Source: Hominenteromicrobium sp900549945 (GTDB lineage: Bacteria; Bacillota; Clostridia; Oscillospirales; Acutalibacteraceae). Taken from it: 59,956 nt of DNA. Shown one piece after another: positions 34,854 through 43,570 of this stretch. Position 1 is the stretch's first letter. Each line of letters opens with the position of its first letter. The notes below the pieces were generated by a model. It did not search any database and was not told the origin of the DNA. It saw nothing but the letters and a program-made list of their open reading frames with translations. A program made the position numbers and the translations under genes. The stretch spans positions 1 to 59,956 of the forward strand of contig CABRNK010000018.1 of NCBI GenBank assembly GCA_902472305.1, read 5' to 3'.

Positions 34854-35647
34854 TTCGTTGCCGCCTCCTCCTTGACGCCGAGCGCCTCCGCGAGAAGCTC
34901 GGTGAAATAGTAGACCGGGATGGCCCCGCTGCCGCTCTTGTTGAGGTTGTACATGCAGAGCGGACATGCCGTGATGAGCATCTCCGCCCCCATGCCGGCC
35001 GCGCTCTCCATGACCGTCGCGCTCATGCGCTTCGACATATCCTTTTCCTTGAGGGAGATATAGCCGCCGCAGCATTCGTTGCGGTAGGGGTAAACGACCG
35101 GCTCGGCGCCGATGGCGCGGATGAAATCCTCGATAATCGTGGGATTCTCCGGGTCGTCAAACTCGAGGAGCTTGCCGGGGCGCAGAAGCAGGCAGCCGTA
35201 ATAGGCGCCGATCTTCCTGCCCTTCAGGGGGTTCGTGACCTTCTTCTTGAGTTCGTCGAAGCCGACCCGGTCGCGCAGTACCTCCAAGAAATGCAGCACG
35301 TTGGTCTCGCCCGCATAGGGCTCGCCGAGCTGCATGTAGTTGTTGGCCCTCGTGCGGATATCCTCCACATTCTTCATGTCATCGTTGACGCGCTTGATGA
35401 CGTGATGACATGCGGAGCAGAGCGTCACGAGATCCTGCCCTTTCTCCTTCGCCTCATTCAGAGCGCGCACCGAAGAAAGCTTTGTCGCGATCTCATCGGA
35501 GCCGAGCGGGTAAACACCGCCGCAGCACTGCCAGTTTTCGATCTCTTCAAGCTCGAATCCCAGCGCCTTTGCAGAAGCTCTGGCATAGGCGTCGAGATCC
35601 TTTGCCTTCGTCTTCAGGGTGCACCCCGGATAATAGCTGTACTTCAT
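34850..35647 (-). CDS. hdrB: heterodisulfide reductase subunit B (two CCG domains)
   Basis: 265 residues. The CCG motifs are NWQCCGGVYPLG with CSACHHVI, and NECCGGYISL with CPLCMYNL; these bind the noncubane 4Fe-4S clusters that reduce disulfides in methanogens. An N-terminal YYPGCTLKTKAKD is family-typical. First gene of the operon. The start is MKYSYYPG with AGGAG five bases upstream. There is no CoM/CoB in bacteria, so its acceptor here is either a protein disulfide or the FrdAB-like pair. Confidence 0.92.
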   Translation of the reverse strand: MKYSYYPGCTLKTKAKDLDAYARASAKALGFELEEIENWQCCGGVYPLGSDEIATKLSSVRALNEAKEKGQDLVTLCSACHHVIKRVNDDMKNVEDIRTRANNYMQLGEPYAGETNVLHFLEVLRDRVGFDELKKKVTNPLKGRKIGAYYGCLLLRPGKLLEFDDPENPTIIEDFIRAIGAEPVVYPYRNECCGGYISLKEKDMSKRMSATVMESAAGMGAEMLITACPLCMYNLNKSGSGAIPVYYFTELLAEALGVKEEAATK

Positions 35648-35854
35648 AGCTACTCCTGTCATCCTTTCTATAATTTATTTTGGATAATTGAATCTGCCGT
35701 GTGGCTGCACCGGTTTTTTGCGCTGCGCCGCGGCGGCGCGCCTTCGGAAAACCCGCGCCGAAAGCTCCGTTTTATGTAAACATCCTGCCGCAGGGCATGC
35801 GCCGACGCCCGGATGCGCGGTTTTTGCCGCCATCCGAAAAACTCGGTTCAATAA

Positions 35855-35883
35855 ATTTTATCATATCGATATTCTTTTATCAA
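35855..35883 (-). promoter_or_regulatory. promoter of the Hdr-Flx-Frd-Fum operon
   Basis: -35 TTGATA (35883-35878), 17 bases, -10 TAAAAT (35860-35855). It leaves a leader of about 200 bases before hdrB. That leader (35648-35845) has no gene and no clear terminator hairpin that I can see. Confidence 0.72.
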
Positions 35884-35980
35884 GCATTTTCGCGATTTTT
35901 CCGGATGAAAATATAGGATTTTCAGGAACGCTTTTTCTGCAATTTGGAACAACACGCGGCTTTCGCCCCGAATTGCGCCG

Positions 35981-36022
35981 AAAAAGCCGCCCGAAAAAGC
36001 ATCGGTGCCTTCCGGGCGGCTC
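35981..36022 (-). terminator. terminator of the two-component operon
   Basis: Stem GCCGCCCG (35986-35993) with CGGGCGGC (36013-36020), followed leftward by five Ts. It insulates the hdr promoter from the histidine kinase gene. Confidence 0.82.
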
Positions 36023-36104
36023 AAAACGGCCTGAAAACGCTGTGCATCAGGAACGCACGGCAACATTTTGACGCAGAAAAGCGGTGCGGGAAGCGCCGTG
36101 CCGG

Positions 36105-37535
36105 TCAGCCACGCGGCGCGGGCGGCTCCGTGTATTCGGGCAGCTCGAACCAAAACGTGCTGCCCTGCCCCACCATGCTCGTGACGCCGTAGCGCCCGCC
36201 GTGCATGTCGAGGATATTTTTCACGATCGAAAGTCCGAGGCCGGTGCCGATCTGCGCGCGGCGGTGGTCCTTATCCACCTTGTAGTAGCGGTCCCAGATA
36301 TACGGCAGCTTGTCGGCGGGAATGCCCTCGCCCGTGTCGCTGATCTCCACGCGCACGACGCCGCCCGCGGCGCTTTGGCGCAGCGAAACCGTTTTGTCCG
36401 CCCCCGCGTAGTGAATCGCATTGTTCACGAGGTTATAGAGCACCTGCGAGATGCGCAGGCGGTCGGCGCAGACGTACACCGGGCGGTCAAAGCTAAACGG
36501 GAAACTGTAGCCGGCCAGCTTATCGTAGCGGTGCAGCGTTTTTTTGATGTCCTCCGTCAGGCAGAACACCGCGGGGGCGAGCTTCTGCGTGCCGCTTTGC
36601 AGCTTCGAAAGGTCGAGCAGGTCGTTGACGAGGTCCGCCAGCCGGTTCGATTCATCGATGATGACCTGCACGTTCTCCGGCGTGTTCTCACCGGGGATGT
36701 CGCGCATGACCTCGGCGTAGCCGGAGATCATCGTCAGCGGCGTGCGCAGGTCGTGCGAGACGTTCGCGATCAGCTCGCGCCGCAGGTCCTCCACCTTCGA
36801 AAGCTCCGCCGCCGCGTAGTTCAGCGTGCCCGCAAGCTCCGCCACCTCGCGCGCGCCGCTCTCCGGAAAGCGGATCGCGTAATTCCCCTGCGCGAGGTGC
36901 TTCGCGGAGTCGTTGATCCGCTCGATCGGCTTCGAGAGCCGCGCGGCGATAAACAGCGCCAGCACGAGCGCGAGCAGCAGCATCACGGCGGTGAGGCACC
37001 AGAGCTGCACCTTGAGCGTCTCCACCGTGGAATCGACGGGCACGACGCTGCTGTTCAGCAGCACAAGATACTCGCCGCCGTCCGAAAGCGTGACGATCTG
37101 CGCGTAGAGAATACCCGCGCCGATATCGCCCGCAGCCTGCTCCAGATTGTCCTCGAGCACGCTGCCGCCCGCCGCCTTCGCCTCGAGGAAAAGCATGCGG
37201 CAGTCGATCGTGTCGAACCGCTCGAGCACGCTGCCGCGCGCGTTCGGGGATACCGAGATATTCGTGCCGTTCTTGTCGGCCAGAAGGATCGACACGTTCG
37301 CGCTATAGGTGATCTCGATGAAGTCGGCCATCGAAGCGCCGCTGTCCAGCATTTCGACAACGCGGTTCGAAACGGCGCGGATCTCATTCGTCTTGATCGC
37401 CTTGTAGAACGTGTTGAGCAGGCCGATCTGGAAAAACCAGAGCAGCGCGACAATCAGCGCGGTAAATGCGGTAAAGCCGAGCAGCACCTGCGCGCGGATG
37501 CCGGGCCTTTTCAGCCGCCTCACAAGCGGCCTCAT
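36105..37535 (-). CDS. sensor histidine kinase (OmpR-type partner)
   Basis: 476 residues. A basic N-terminus, a first membrane segment near 15-38, an extracytoplasmic sensor region of about 130 residues, a second membrane segment (WCLTAVMLLLALVLALFIAA) and HAMP come first. Then the HisKA box ANVSHDLRTPLTMISGY and ATPase boxes NLVNNAIHYAG, DTGEGIPADKL and GTGLGLSIVKN. It phosphorylates the regulator encoded upstream, overlapping it by four bases. The signal is unknown. Confidence 0.93.
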   Translation of the reverse strand: MRPLVRRLKRPGIRAQVLLGFTAFTALIVALLWFFQIGLLNTFYKAIKTNEIRAVSNRVVEMLDSGASMADFIEITYSANVSILLADKNGTNISVSPNARGSVLERFDTIDCRMLFLEAKAAGGSVLEDNLEQAAGDIGAGILYAQIVTLSDGGEYLVLLNSSVVPVDSTVETLKVQLWCLTAVMLLLALVLALFIAARLSKPIERINDSAKHLAQGNYAIRFPESGAREVAELAGTLNYAAAELSKVEDLRRELIANVSHDLRTPLTMISGYAEVMRDIPGENTPENVQVIIDESNRLADLVNDLLDLSKLQSGTQKLAPAVFCLTEDIKKTLHRYDKLAGYSFPFSFDRPVYVCADRLRISQVLYNLVNNAIHYAGADKTVSLRQSAAGGVVRVEISDTGEGIPADKLPYIWDRYYKVDKDHRRAQIGTGLGLSIVKNILDMHGGRYGVTSMVGQGSTFWFELPEYTEPPAPRG

Positions 37536-38215
37536 GCGCCCGCTTCAAACCGGTAGCCTACGCCGCGCAGCGTGACGATAAACCGGCTGTACGGCCCGAG
37601 GCTGCGGCGCAGCAGCTTGATGTGCGTGTCGAGCGTGCGGTCGTCCCCGTAGAAATCGTAGCCCCATACGTTCGTGATCAGCATCTCGCGCGTCAGCGCG
37701 ATACCGCGGTTATTGACGAGGTAGAAAAGCAGGTCGTATTCCTTCGGCGACAGGTCCGCCCGCGCGCCGTCCACCGTGACGGTGCGCGCCGTGAAATCGA
37801 CCTCGAGCCCCTCCGCGCGAAAGACATCGCGCTTCTGGCCGCCCGTGCGGCGCACGCGGTTCATCACGGCGTTGACACGCATCATCAGCTCTTTGGGCGA
37901 AAACGGCTTGACGACGTAATCGTCCACGCCGAGCTCGAAACCGTGGATCTTGTCGTACTCCTCGCCGCGCGCCGAAAGCATGATGACGGCCGGCGACGCG
38001 ATCTTTTTGATCTCCGCGACGGCCGAAAACCCGTCGAGCTCCGGCATCATCACATCCATGATAATCATGTCGAACCGGTCGGGGCTCTGGCGGCAGAGGT
38101 TCACCGCCTCCATGCCGTTTTCCGCCTCGGTCACCTCGTTTCCCTCAAACTCGGCGTATTTCCGGATGAGCAGCCGGATCTTCGCCTCGTCGTCCACTAC
38201 GAGAATTCTGTACAT
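37532..38215 (-). CDS. response regulator, OmpR/PhoB family
   Basis: 227 residues. Receiver domain with acidic pocket DDE (8-10), phosphorylated Asp54 in MDVMMPELDG and Lys in VVKPFSPKEL, then a winged-helix output domain with DLSPKEYDLLFYLVNN and RTLDTHIKLLRR. It is first in a two-gene operon with the kinase. Targets are unknown; it ends about 1.6 kb from the hdr operon promoter, so control of that operon is possible but unproven. Confidence 0.95.
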   Translation of the reverse strand: MYRILVVDDEAKIRLLIRKYAEFEGNEVTEAENGMEAVNLCRQSPDRFDMIIMDVMMPELDGFSAVAEIKKIASPAVIMLSARGEEYDKIHGFELGVDDYVVKPFSPKELMMRVNAVMNRVRRTGGQKRDVFRAEGLEVDFTARTVTVDGARADLSPKEYDLLFYLVNNRGIALTREMLITNVWGYDFYGDDRTLDTHIKLLRRSLGPYSRFIVTLRGVGYRFEAGA

Positions 38216-38408
38216 ACCGCATCCCTGCCTTTCTCTCTGCCCTTGTGTCTCTCAGTATACACGCAAAATGTGAAAATGTTGTGAAGAACCGACGAAGAAT
38301 TTTGCCTGTCCTCCGGTTATTCGTATGTTAATTGCACAAAATAGTTTTATATTTTTGAAGTATTTTAACGATTCGCACTTTTTTAGAATAAAAAACCTGT
38401 TCTGCCTG

Positions 38409-38437
38409 TTGACATTCCGGGAAAATTGGAGTAGGAT
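38409..38437 (+). promoter_or_regulatory. promoter of the cytidylate-kinase-like gene
   Basis: TTGACA (38409-38414), 17 bases, TAGGAT (38432-38437). The AT-rich gap 38216-38545 also holds the start region of the divergent response regulator but no other gene. Confidence 0.72.
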
Positions 38438-38545
38438 AACTATAGAAAATACACATATTTCATGTATATCGCATGTATATTTAGCGTGTTTTCAACAATT
38501 TCGCCGTGCTGTTCCGCACCGGCAAAACACCGAGGAGGCGTGCAT

Positions 38546-39163
38546 ATGTTACCGATTATCACGATTGCCCGTCAGTATGGCAGCGGCGGCCACGAGGTCG
38601 GCGAACGACTGGCCGAAAAGCTGAACATCCCCCTTCTCGACAAGGAACTGATCGCGATGGCCGCAAAGAAGAGCGGTTTGAGCGAGGAGGTCTTTGAGAA
38701 AGCAGATGAGAAAGCCGGAAGCAGCCTTTTGTACTCCATGGTCATGGGCAACTACACCTTCGGCAGCCGCATCACAGGCATCAACGAGATGCCGATCAAC
38801 GACAAGCTGTTCATCCTGCAAAGCGACATCATCAAGAGCGCAGCCGACAAAGGGCCGTGCGTCGTCATCGGGCGCTGCGGCGACTATATCCTGCGCGATT
38901 ACAAGAACGTGTTCCGCGTTTTCATCCACGCGAACAAGGACGCACGCGTCGCAAGAATCCTGCGCAAGGGGCTGTGCGAGGAGAAAAAGGTCTCCGATTT
39001 CATCGCAAAACGCGACAAACAGCGCGCGAACTACTACAATTTCTACTCGAACAAGCGCTGGGACGATCTCTCGAATTACCACCTGACGATCGATTCCTCG
39101 CAGTTTGAGACGGACGACATCGCGGACATCATCATTGCCGCAATCGGCCGCGTCCGGGCATAA
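38546..39163 (+). CDS. cytidylate kinase-like family protein
   Basis: 205 residues with the P-loop-like start ITIARQYGSGGHEVGERLAE typical of the Cmk-like family of Clostridia. VVIGRCGDYILRD and FSKRD-like FIAKRDKQRANYYN follow. Its Walker A (GSGGHEVG) lacks the GK[ST] of true CMP kinases, as is normal in this group. It may be a nucleoside monophosphate kinase or a regulator; the role is not established. Start at 38546 with GAGGAGG seven bases upstream. Confidence 0.85.
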   Translation: MLPIITIARQYGSGGHEVGERLAEKLNIPLLDKELIAMAAKKSGLSEEVFEKADEKAGSSLLYSMVMGNYTFGSRITGINEMPINDKLFILQSDIIKSAADKGPCVVIGRCGDYILRDYKNVFRVFIHANKDARVARILRKGLCEEKKVSDFIAKRDKQRANYYNFYSNKRWDDLSNYHLTIDSSQFETDDIADIIIAAIGRVRA

Positions 39164-39223
39164 GGCTCGTTTCATCAGAGTTTATCGACCTTTTATATTT
39201 TTCATTTTTTATCCCTTCAGGAG

Positions 39224-39254
39224 GAGAGGCGTGCCGCTTGGCGCGCCTCTTTTC
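39224..39254 (+). terminator. terminator after the cytidylate-kinase-like gene
   Basis: Stem GAGAGGCGTGCC / GGCGCGCCTC with a 4-base loop and TTTT. It lies between the convergent genes. Confidence 0.8.
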
Positions 39255-39758
39255 CTATTCTGCGCCCGGCAGCGCCGTCTGCACCGGGTCGGCCGTCATC
39301 AGGTGGATGATCTCGAGACCGGCGGCGCGCGCCCGGCGCACGGTGTACGCCGTTCCGCCCCGGTCGTGCTGCAAATAGCAGACGCAGTACCCCGCGGCCG
39401 CCACAAGCGCGTCGTTGCGCCGGCGCATGCAGTCTGCCGTGTAAGCCGCCTCGATGTACCGCACGGAATCGGCGCGGCGCAGAATCTCCGCATAGCGCAG
39501 CCGGTCGCCCGGCGGCCAGCCGCGGCACTGGTCGCGGCACGGCAGCAGCAGGTGCAGCGCGACGGGCAGCGTCTCCCGCGCACGGAGCACGGCCTCTGCC
39601 GCGAGCGTGTCAAAGCCGCGCGCGCCGCCCGCATAAAACGCAGTGACGCCACGCGCATAAAGCGCCTGCACCTCCCGAAGGAGCGCCGTTTGCAGCGGCG
39701 CCCGGTCGGCGGGCGCAACCGCCCTGTGCCCTGTAAAGCAGCAGGCGTTCCGCCGCAT
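39255..39758 (-). CDS. SLOG family protein (DUF1273/YpsA-like)
   Basis: 167 residues beginning CCFTGHRAV, then FYAGGARGFDTLAAEAVL, the paired motifs of the DUF1273/YpsA branch of the SLOG superfamily. SLOG proteins bind nucleotide-derived ligands, and YpsA influences cell division in Bacillus; a biochemical role is not settled. It is alone on this strand between two terminator or promoter regions. Confidence 0.8.
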   Translation of the reverse strand: MRRNACCFTGHRAVAPADRAPLQTALLREVQALYARGVTAFYAGGARGFDTLAAEAVLRARETLPVALHLLLPCRDQCRGWPPGDRLRYAEILRRADSVRYIEAAYTADCMRRRNDALVAAAGYCVCYLQHDRGGTAYTVRRARAAGLEIIHLMTADPVQTALPGAE

Positions 39759-39839
39759 GAAATCCCCTCCCCTTTTCGCCTGACCGGCAGGCCGTTTTTT
39801 CTATTTTACCGTGTTTTCCGCCGCATGTAAAGCGCTGTA

Positions 39840-39868
39840 TGGACTTTCCCCGCCGTTTGTGTTAAAAT
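39840..39868 (+). promoter_or_regulatory. promoter of the apbE cluster
   Basis: -35 TGGACT (39840-39845), 17 bases, -10 TAAAAT (39863-39868), 26 bases before the apbE start. The -35 is weak. Confidence 0.5.
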
Positions 39869-39894
39869 GGCAGGCAAGAAAGGACGCGAAGCCC

Positions 39895-40974
39895 ATGAAA
39901 GCACGACCGACCAAGACAACCTTCCGGAATTTATCCGAACAAAACGCCAAAAAGCTCGCGCTGATTCTCGGCGCCGTGCTGCTTCTGCTCGTCATCGCCA
40001 TCGCCCTGTTCCCGCTGCTCGACCGCGCGGAAACACCCTACGAGGTCACCACCTACGCGATGGGCAGCTACGTGCAGCAGAGCGTCTACGGGGAAAACAG
40101 CGAGGCGGCCGCAGCCGCAGCCGCCAGCGCGGTGCAGTCGCTGGAAAACGAGATCTCCTGGCGCGTTGCGGGCAGCGATATCCAAAAGCTGAACAACGCC
40201 GCCGGCAAGGACTGGGTGGAGATCGGCGAAAGCACGATGGAGATCCTCGAGATTGCGCAGGATGTAGCCGAAAAGAGCGGCGGCGCCTTCGACGTGACGA
40301 TCGCCCCGATCTCCCGCCTGTGGGATTTCGACAGCGAGCGCCGTACCGTGCCGGACAACAATAAGATCGCCGAGCTGCTGCCGAATGTCGGCTACGCTTT
40401 CCTGCGGCTGGATCCCGACGCGGGAACCGCCTCGCTGAAAAATCTCGGCAATGCGGTCGACCTCGGCGGCGTCGGCAAGGGCGCGGCCTGCGACGCGGCG
40501 GTCGAGGCGTATGCGGAAAACGGCGCGGAAGCCGCGATCGTCTCCGTCGGCGGCAGTGTCGGCGTGTTCGGCAAGAAAGCCTCCGGCGCGCCGTGGAGCG
40601 TCGCCGTGCGCGACCCAAAGTCGGACGGCGCGCTCGGCGCGCTCGCGATCGATTCCGGCTTTCTCTCCACCTCGGGCAGCTATGAAAAGAGCTTCACGCA
40701 GGACGGCGAAACGTACCACCACCTGCTCGACCCCGAAACCGGCTATCCGGCCGAAACCGGCCTCGTTTCCGTGACGGTGCTCTGCGACAGCGGTGCGCGC
40801 GCCGACGCGCTCTCGACGGCCTGCTTCGTGCTCGGCCTCGAGGAGGGCCGCGCGCTGCTCGAAAGCTGCGGCGCGGAGGGCATTTTCATCGATGAAAGCG
40901 GCGTGATCACCGTGACCGACGGCCTGAAAGATCGCTTTACGCTCTCCGCTGACGGCTACACGCTCTCGGCATAA
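39895..40974 (+). CDS. apbE: FAD:protein FMN transferase
   Basis: 359 residues. An N-terminal membrane segment (about 22-42) anchors the protein outside the cytoplasm. ApbE signatures follow: YAMGSYVQQSVYGE, FDVTIAPISRLWDFD, NAVDLGGVGKGAACDAAVE and HHLLDPETGYPAE with Mg/FAD ligands. It attaches FMN covalently to Thr of exported redox proteins such as RnfG/RnfD or FMN-binding domains. The start at 39895 with AGAAAGGAC is preferred. It leads a four-gene rightward cluster. Confidence 0.92.
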   Translation: MKARPTKTTFRNLSEQNAKKLALILGAVLLLLVIAIALFPLLDRAETPYEVTTYAMGSYVQQSVYGENSEAAAAAAASAVQSLENEISWRVAGSDIQKLNNAAGKDWVEIGESTMEILEIAQDVAEKSGGAFDVTIAPISRLWDFDSERRTVPDNNKIAELLPNVGYAFLRLDPDAGTASLKNLGNAVDLGGVGKGAACDAAVEAYAENGAEAAIVSVGGSVGVFGKKASGAPWSVAVRDPKSDGALGALAIDSGFLSTSGSYEKSFTQDGETYHHLLDPETGYPAETGLVSVTVLCDSGARADALSTACFVLGLEEGRALLESCGAEGIFIDESGVITVTDGLKDRFTLSADGYTLSA

Positions 40975-41000
40975 TCTACAGCAAAGGAAGGCAAACGAAC

Positions 41001-41576
41001 ATGAAAAAGCACATCGCTGCGCTGGCCTGCGCGCTGGCGCTCCTTCTTTCGTTCAGCGGCTGCGCGACCCTGTTTTCGCTCCGGCAGGAGGCGGACGGCG
41101 CATCGTCCGCCACGCAAACGCCTGTGCCGACGGCAGCACAGGACGCAACGCCCGAACCGACGCCCGCGCCCACCGCAGAGCCGACGCCGACCGCATCGCC
41201 CACGCCCGACCCGGCGGCCGCCTTACAGGGCTGCACTTGGGTCGCCTATTCGGAAAGCAGCGGCTTCGAGCACTTCATCTTCAAGCTGAATTTTAGCGCC
41301 GACGGCACAATGTCCTATATGGCCGGCTGGTATCTCAGCGAGATTGCCTATCAGGGCGCGGGCACTTACTCGGCCGACGGCGCGCGCATCACCTACACGC
41401 TCTCGAGCGACAGCTTCGAGCCGGCACAGATGAGCGGCTCCGTCGCCTACAGCCTCGCGGACGGCCTGCTCACGCTTTCCGCCTCCGAGGGCGACGCGCT
41501 CACCTACCTGCTGGAGTCCGAAGCGCTGACCTTCGCTGTTGAAGGCTCCGCGCAGGACGTGCCGCCCGCGCTCTGA
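41001..41576 (+). CDS. lipoprotein with Thr/Pro-rich linker
   Basis: 191 residues. Lipobox SGC (about residue 21) is followed by a Thr-Pro-Ala-rich linker (about 35-72), then a beta-rich domain with LNFSADGTMSYMAGWYLSEI. It is exported and membrane-anchored. The fold looks like a small lipocalin or META-like barrel, but no family is certain. It lies between apbE and the NusG-II gene, overlapping the latter by one base. No FMN-binding Thr motif is evident. Confidence 0.7.
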   Translation: MKKHIAALACALALLLSFSGCATLFSLRQEADGASSATQTPVPTAAQDATPEPTPAPTAEPTPTASPTPDPAAALQGCTWVAYSESSGFEHFIFKLNFSADGTMSYMAGWYLSEIAYQGAGTYSADGARITYTLSSDSFEPAQMSGSVAYSLADGLLTLSASEGDALTYLLESEALTFAVEGSAQDVPPAL

Positions 41577-41941
41577 TGGAAAAGCGCAGGATCACCCGCC
41601 GGGAAATCCTCTGCCTGCTCATCCTGCTGGCGCTGGCCGCCGCCCTGTACCTGCACGGCCTCCAGCGCCCGACCGGCGGCACGGCCGTAATCGAGCAGGA
41701 CGGCAAAACGCTGCACCGCATCGCCTTTGCCTCCCTCTCGGAGACGGAAACGCTCTCCGTCGGGGATACCGTCATTGAGGTGGGTCCCGAAGGCGCGAGC
41801 TTTGTCTCGAGCCCCTGCCCGGATCAGGTCTGCGTGCGCGCAGGGCTGTGCAGCCGGGCGGGCGATACCGCCGTGTGCCTGCCCCAGCGCGTCAGCATCC
41901 GCATCACCGGAGACGGCGGCGCCGACGCTATGACCGGCTGA
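41576..41941 (+). CDS. NusG domain II-containing membrane protein
   Basis: 121 residues. One N-terminal membrane segment, then a NusG-II type beta domain with FVSSPCPDQVCVRAGLCSR. Such proteins recur beside ApbE and Gx-transporter genes in Firmicutes and face outward. The two cysteines in PCPDQVC could be redox-active or metal-binding. Function is unknown, but the co-occurrence suggests extracytosolic electron transfer. Start ATG overlaps the previous stop. Confidence 0.85.
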   Translation: MEKRRITRREILCLLILLALAAALYLHGLQRPTGGTAVIEQDGKTLHRIAFASLSETETLSVGDTVIEVGPEGASFVSSPCPDQVCVRAGLCSRAGDTAVCLPQRVSIRITGDGGADAMTG

Positions 41942-42007
41942 TTTCAGGCGCGATCTGCGCCTCTCTGCACCGAAACGTCTGCCGCACCCCGGCAAAAGGA
42001 GGCCGTC

Positions 42008-42517
42008 ATGCGAAAAAAATCGGAGAAAATCGCCGTCTGCGGCCTGCTCGGCGCGCTGGCGCTCGTGCTCGCGCTGCTCGAGGGCATGCTGCCGCCGCTG
42101 CCCGGCCTGCCGCCCGGCGCAAAGCCCGGGCTTTCAAACATCGCGACGATGTTCGCGGCCGGGTCGCTCGGCCTGCCGTATGCGCTCGCCGTCGCGCTCG
42201 TCAAAGGCATGTTTGCGTTTCTTACGCGCGGCGTGACCGCCGGGCTGATGAGCCTATCCGGCGGCCTTTTGAGCACGCTCGCGATGTGGCTCATCTGGAA
42301 AAAAACGCGTTTTTCCCTGCTTCTCACCGGCGTGTGTGGCGCGCTCGCACACAATGCCGCGCAGCTTTCCGTCGCACTCGCCTTGACCGGGCGCGCCGCG
42401 CTGTTCTACATACCCGCGATGCTCCCCCTTTCCGTCGTCTGCGGCTTTTGCACCGGCCTCGTTCTGCGCCTGCTCCTGCCGCTGCTCGAACGGTTTCCTC
42501 CGGTACGAAAAAAATAG
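42008..42517 (+). CDS. Gx transporter family protein
   Basis: 169 residues with about five hydrophobic segments. Family signature LPGLPPGAKPGLSNIATMFA (about 36-55) and FLTRGVTAGLMSLSGGLLST. Often labelled heptaprenyl diphosphate synthase component I, it is now grouped as a small integral membrane (Gx) transporter. AAAAGGAGG precedes its ATG. It regularly follows NusG-II and ApbE genes, suggesting a flavin- or quinone-linked membrane module. Confidence 0.85.
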   Translation: MRKKSEKIAVCGLLGALALVLALLEGMLPPLPGLPPGAKPGLSNIATMFAAGSLGLPYALAVALVKGMFAFLTRGVTAGLMSLSGGLLSTLAMWLIWKKTRFSLLLTGVCGALAHNAAQLSVALALTGRAALFYIPAMLPLSVVCGFCTGLVLRLLLPLLERFPPVRKK

Positions 42518-42520
42518 AAA

Positions 42521-42555
42521 AGCTCCGCCGTCTCTGGGACGCGCGGAGCTTTTTT
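42521..42555 (+). terminator. terminator of the apbE cluster
   Basis: Stem AGCTCCGC (42521-42528) with GCGGAGCT (42543-42550), then TTTTT. It is also A-rich on the other side and may stop the convergent gene. Confidence 0.88.
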
Positions 42556-42573
42556 CTGCGTGCGGGCCGCCGG

Positions 42574-43530
42574 CTACAGCAGGCGAAGCTCCACCGGCTC
42601 GGCGGGGATGCGGTCGATCCGCAGGTACCAGCGGATCGACTGCGGCGCATCGTGGTACAGCGACGAGGCCGCCGCCTCATCCTCGTCCTTTGACCGCAGA
42701 ACCGCGACGCCCACCGCGCCGCCGATCCTGCCGTCTTTCGTATCCTTCAGCCGCCGCGGCGAATCGCCCTGCGCCTGATCCACCGGGCGCAGCGTGAACC
42801 CCTCCGGCAGCGCGGGCGAAACCGTGTACCGCAGCACGCACAGCTCGCGCGGCCAGCAGAACGCCTCGTCCTCAAGCTCCGCCGCCCGATCCCGTTCACA
42901 GCCGAGCACGTGCAGCGTGTGCTGCGCCCCCGCAGGCAGCGAGAACGGCACGTCGAACGGCGCGCAGCCCGGCGCTGTTTCAAACACCGCCGGACACGGC
43001 AGCACCGCAGGCTCAGCCTCCAGCACTGCCGTGAGGCTGCGCAGCGCTTCCGGCTGCCCCGATGCGGCCCACGCGAGCTGCACGCGCATGTGCCGCCACG
43101 CCATACCCGGGTGCGCCTCGATCAGGCCGTAATGTGCGAGCAGCACCGCTGCTTCCGCATTTTCCGACGCGCCGCGCACCCACACGGCGCCGCGGCTTTC
43201 ATAGCGCGAGACCGCCTCGCCGTTGATCCGCACGGTGCAGTCAACTCTCATGGAAAGCGGGTTCTCGGCCTCGGCCTGCTCGCGCAGCACCCGGCTGCGC
43301 TCCCCCCGCATCCGCTCGAGCCTCGCCTGCCATTTTTCGCGGTACGCCTCAAATTCCGCCTCCGGCACGGCCGCAAACAGATCGAGCACCATGCCCTGCG
43401 CACAGCCGTACACGGCGGGCAGATACCAGTCCGCGCCGTACCAGTGCATCTGCCGCGGCTGGATTTCGATCGGCATACACGGCCATTCCCGCCGCCCCTG
43501 CGCCAGTCTTTCGCTGTAAAGAACCTCCAT
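42574..43530 (-). CDS. uncharacterised 318-aa protein
   Basis: No recognised domain. It has WYGADWYLPAVYGCAQG near the N-terminus, no signal peptide, and a mixed alpha/beta composition rich in Ala, Arg and Glu. GGAAAGGAAGG eight bases before the ATG supports the start. It lies between the apbE cluster and the 2-hydroxyacyl-CoA dehydratase pair on the same strand as the latter, separated from it by a terminator. Function unknown. Confidence 0.6.
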   Translation of the reverse strand: MEVLYSERLAQGRREWPCMPIEIQPRQMHWYGADWYLPAVYGCAQGMVLDLFAAVPEAEFEAYREKWQARLERMRGERSRVLREQAEAENPLSMRVDCTVRINGEAVSRYESRGAVWVRGASENAEAAVLLAHYGLIEAHPGMAWRHMRVQLAWAASGQPEALRSLTAVLEAEPAVLPCPAVFETAPGCAPFDVPFSLPAGAQHTLHVLGCERDRAAELEDEAFCWPRELCVLRYTVSPALPEGFTLRPVDQAQGDSPRRLKDTKDGRIGGAVGVAVLRSKDEDEAAASSLYHDAPQSIRWYLRIDRIPAEPVELRLL

Positions 43531-43570
43531 CTTCTGCGCCTTCCTTTCCGTTCGGGCATCCTATCCCTGC

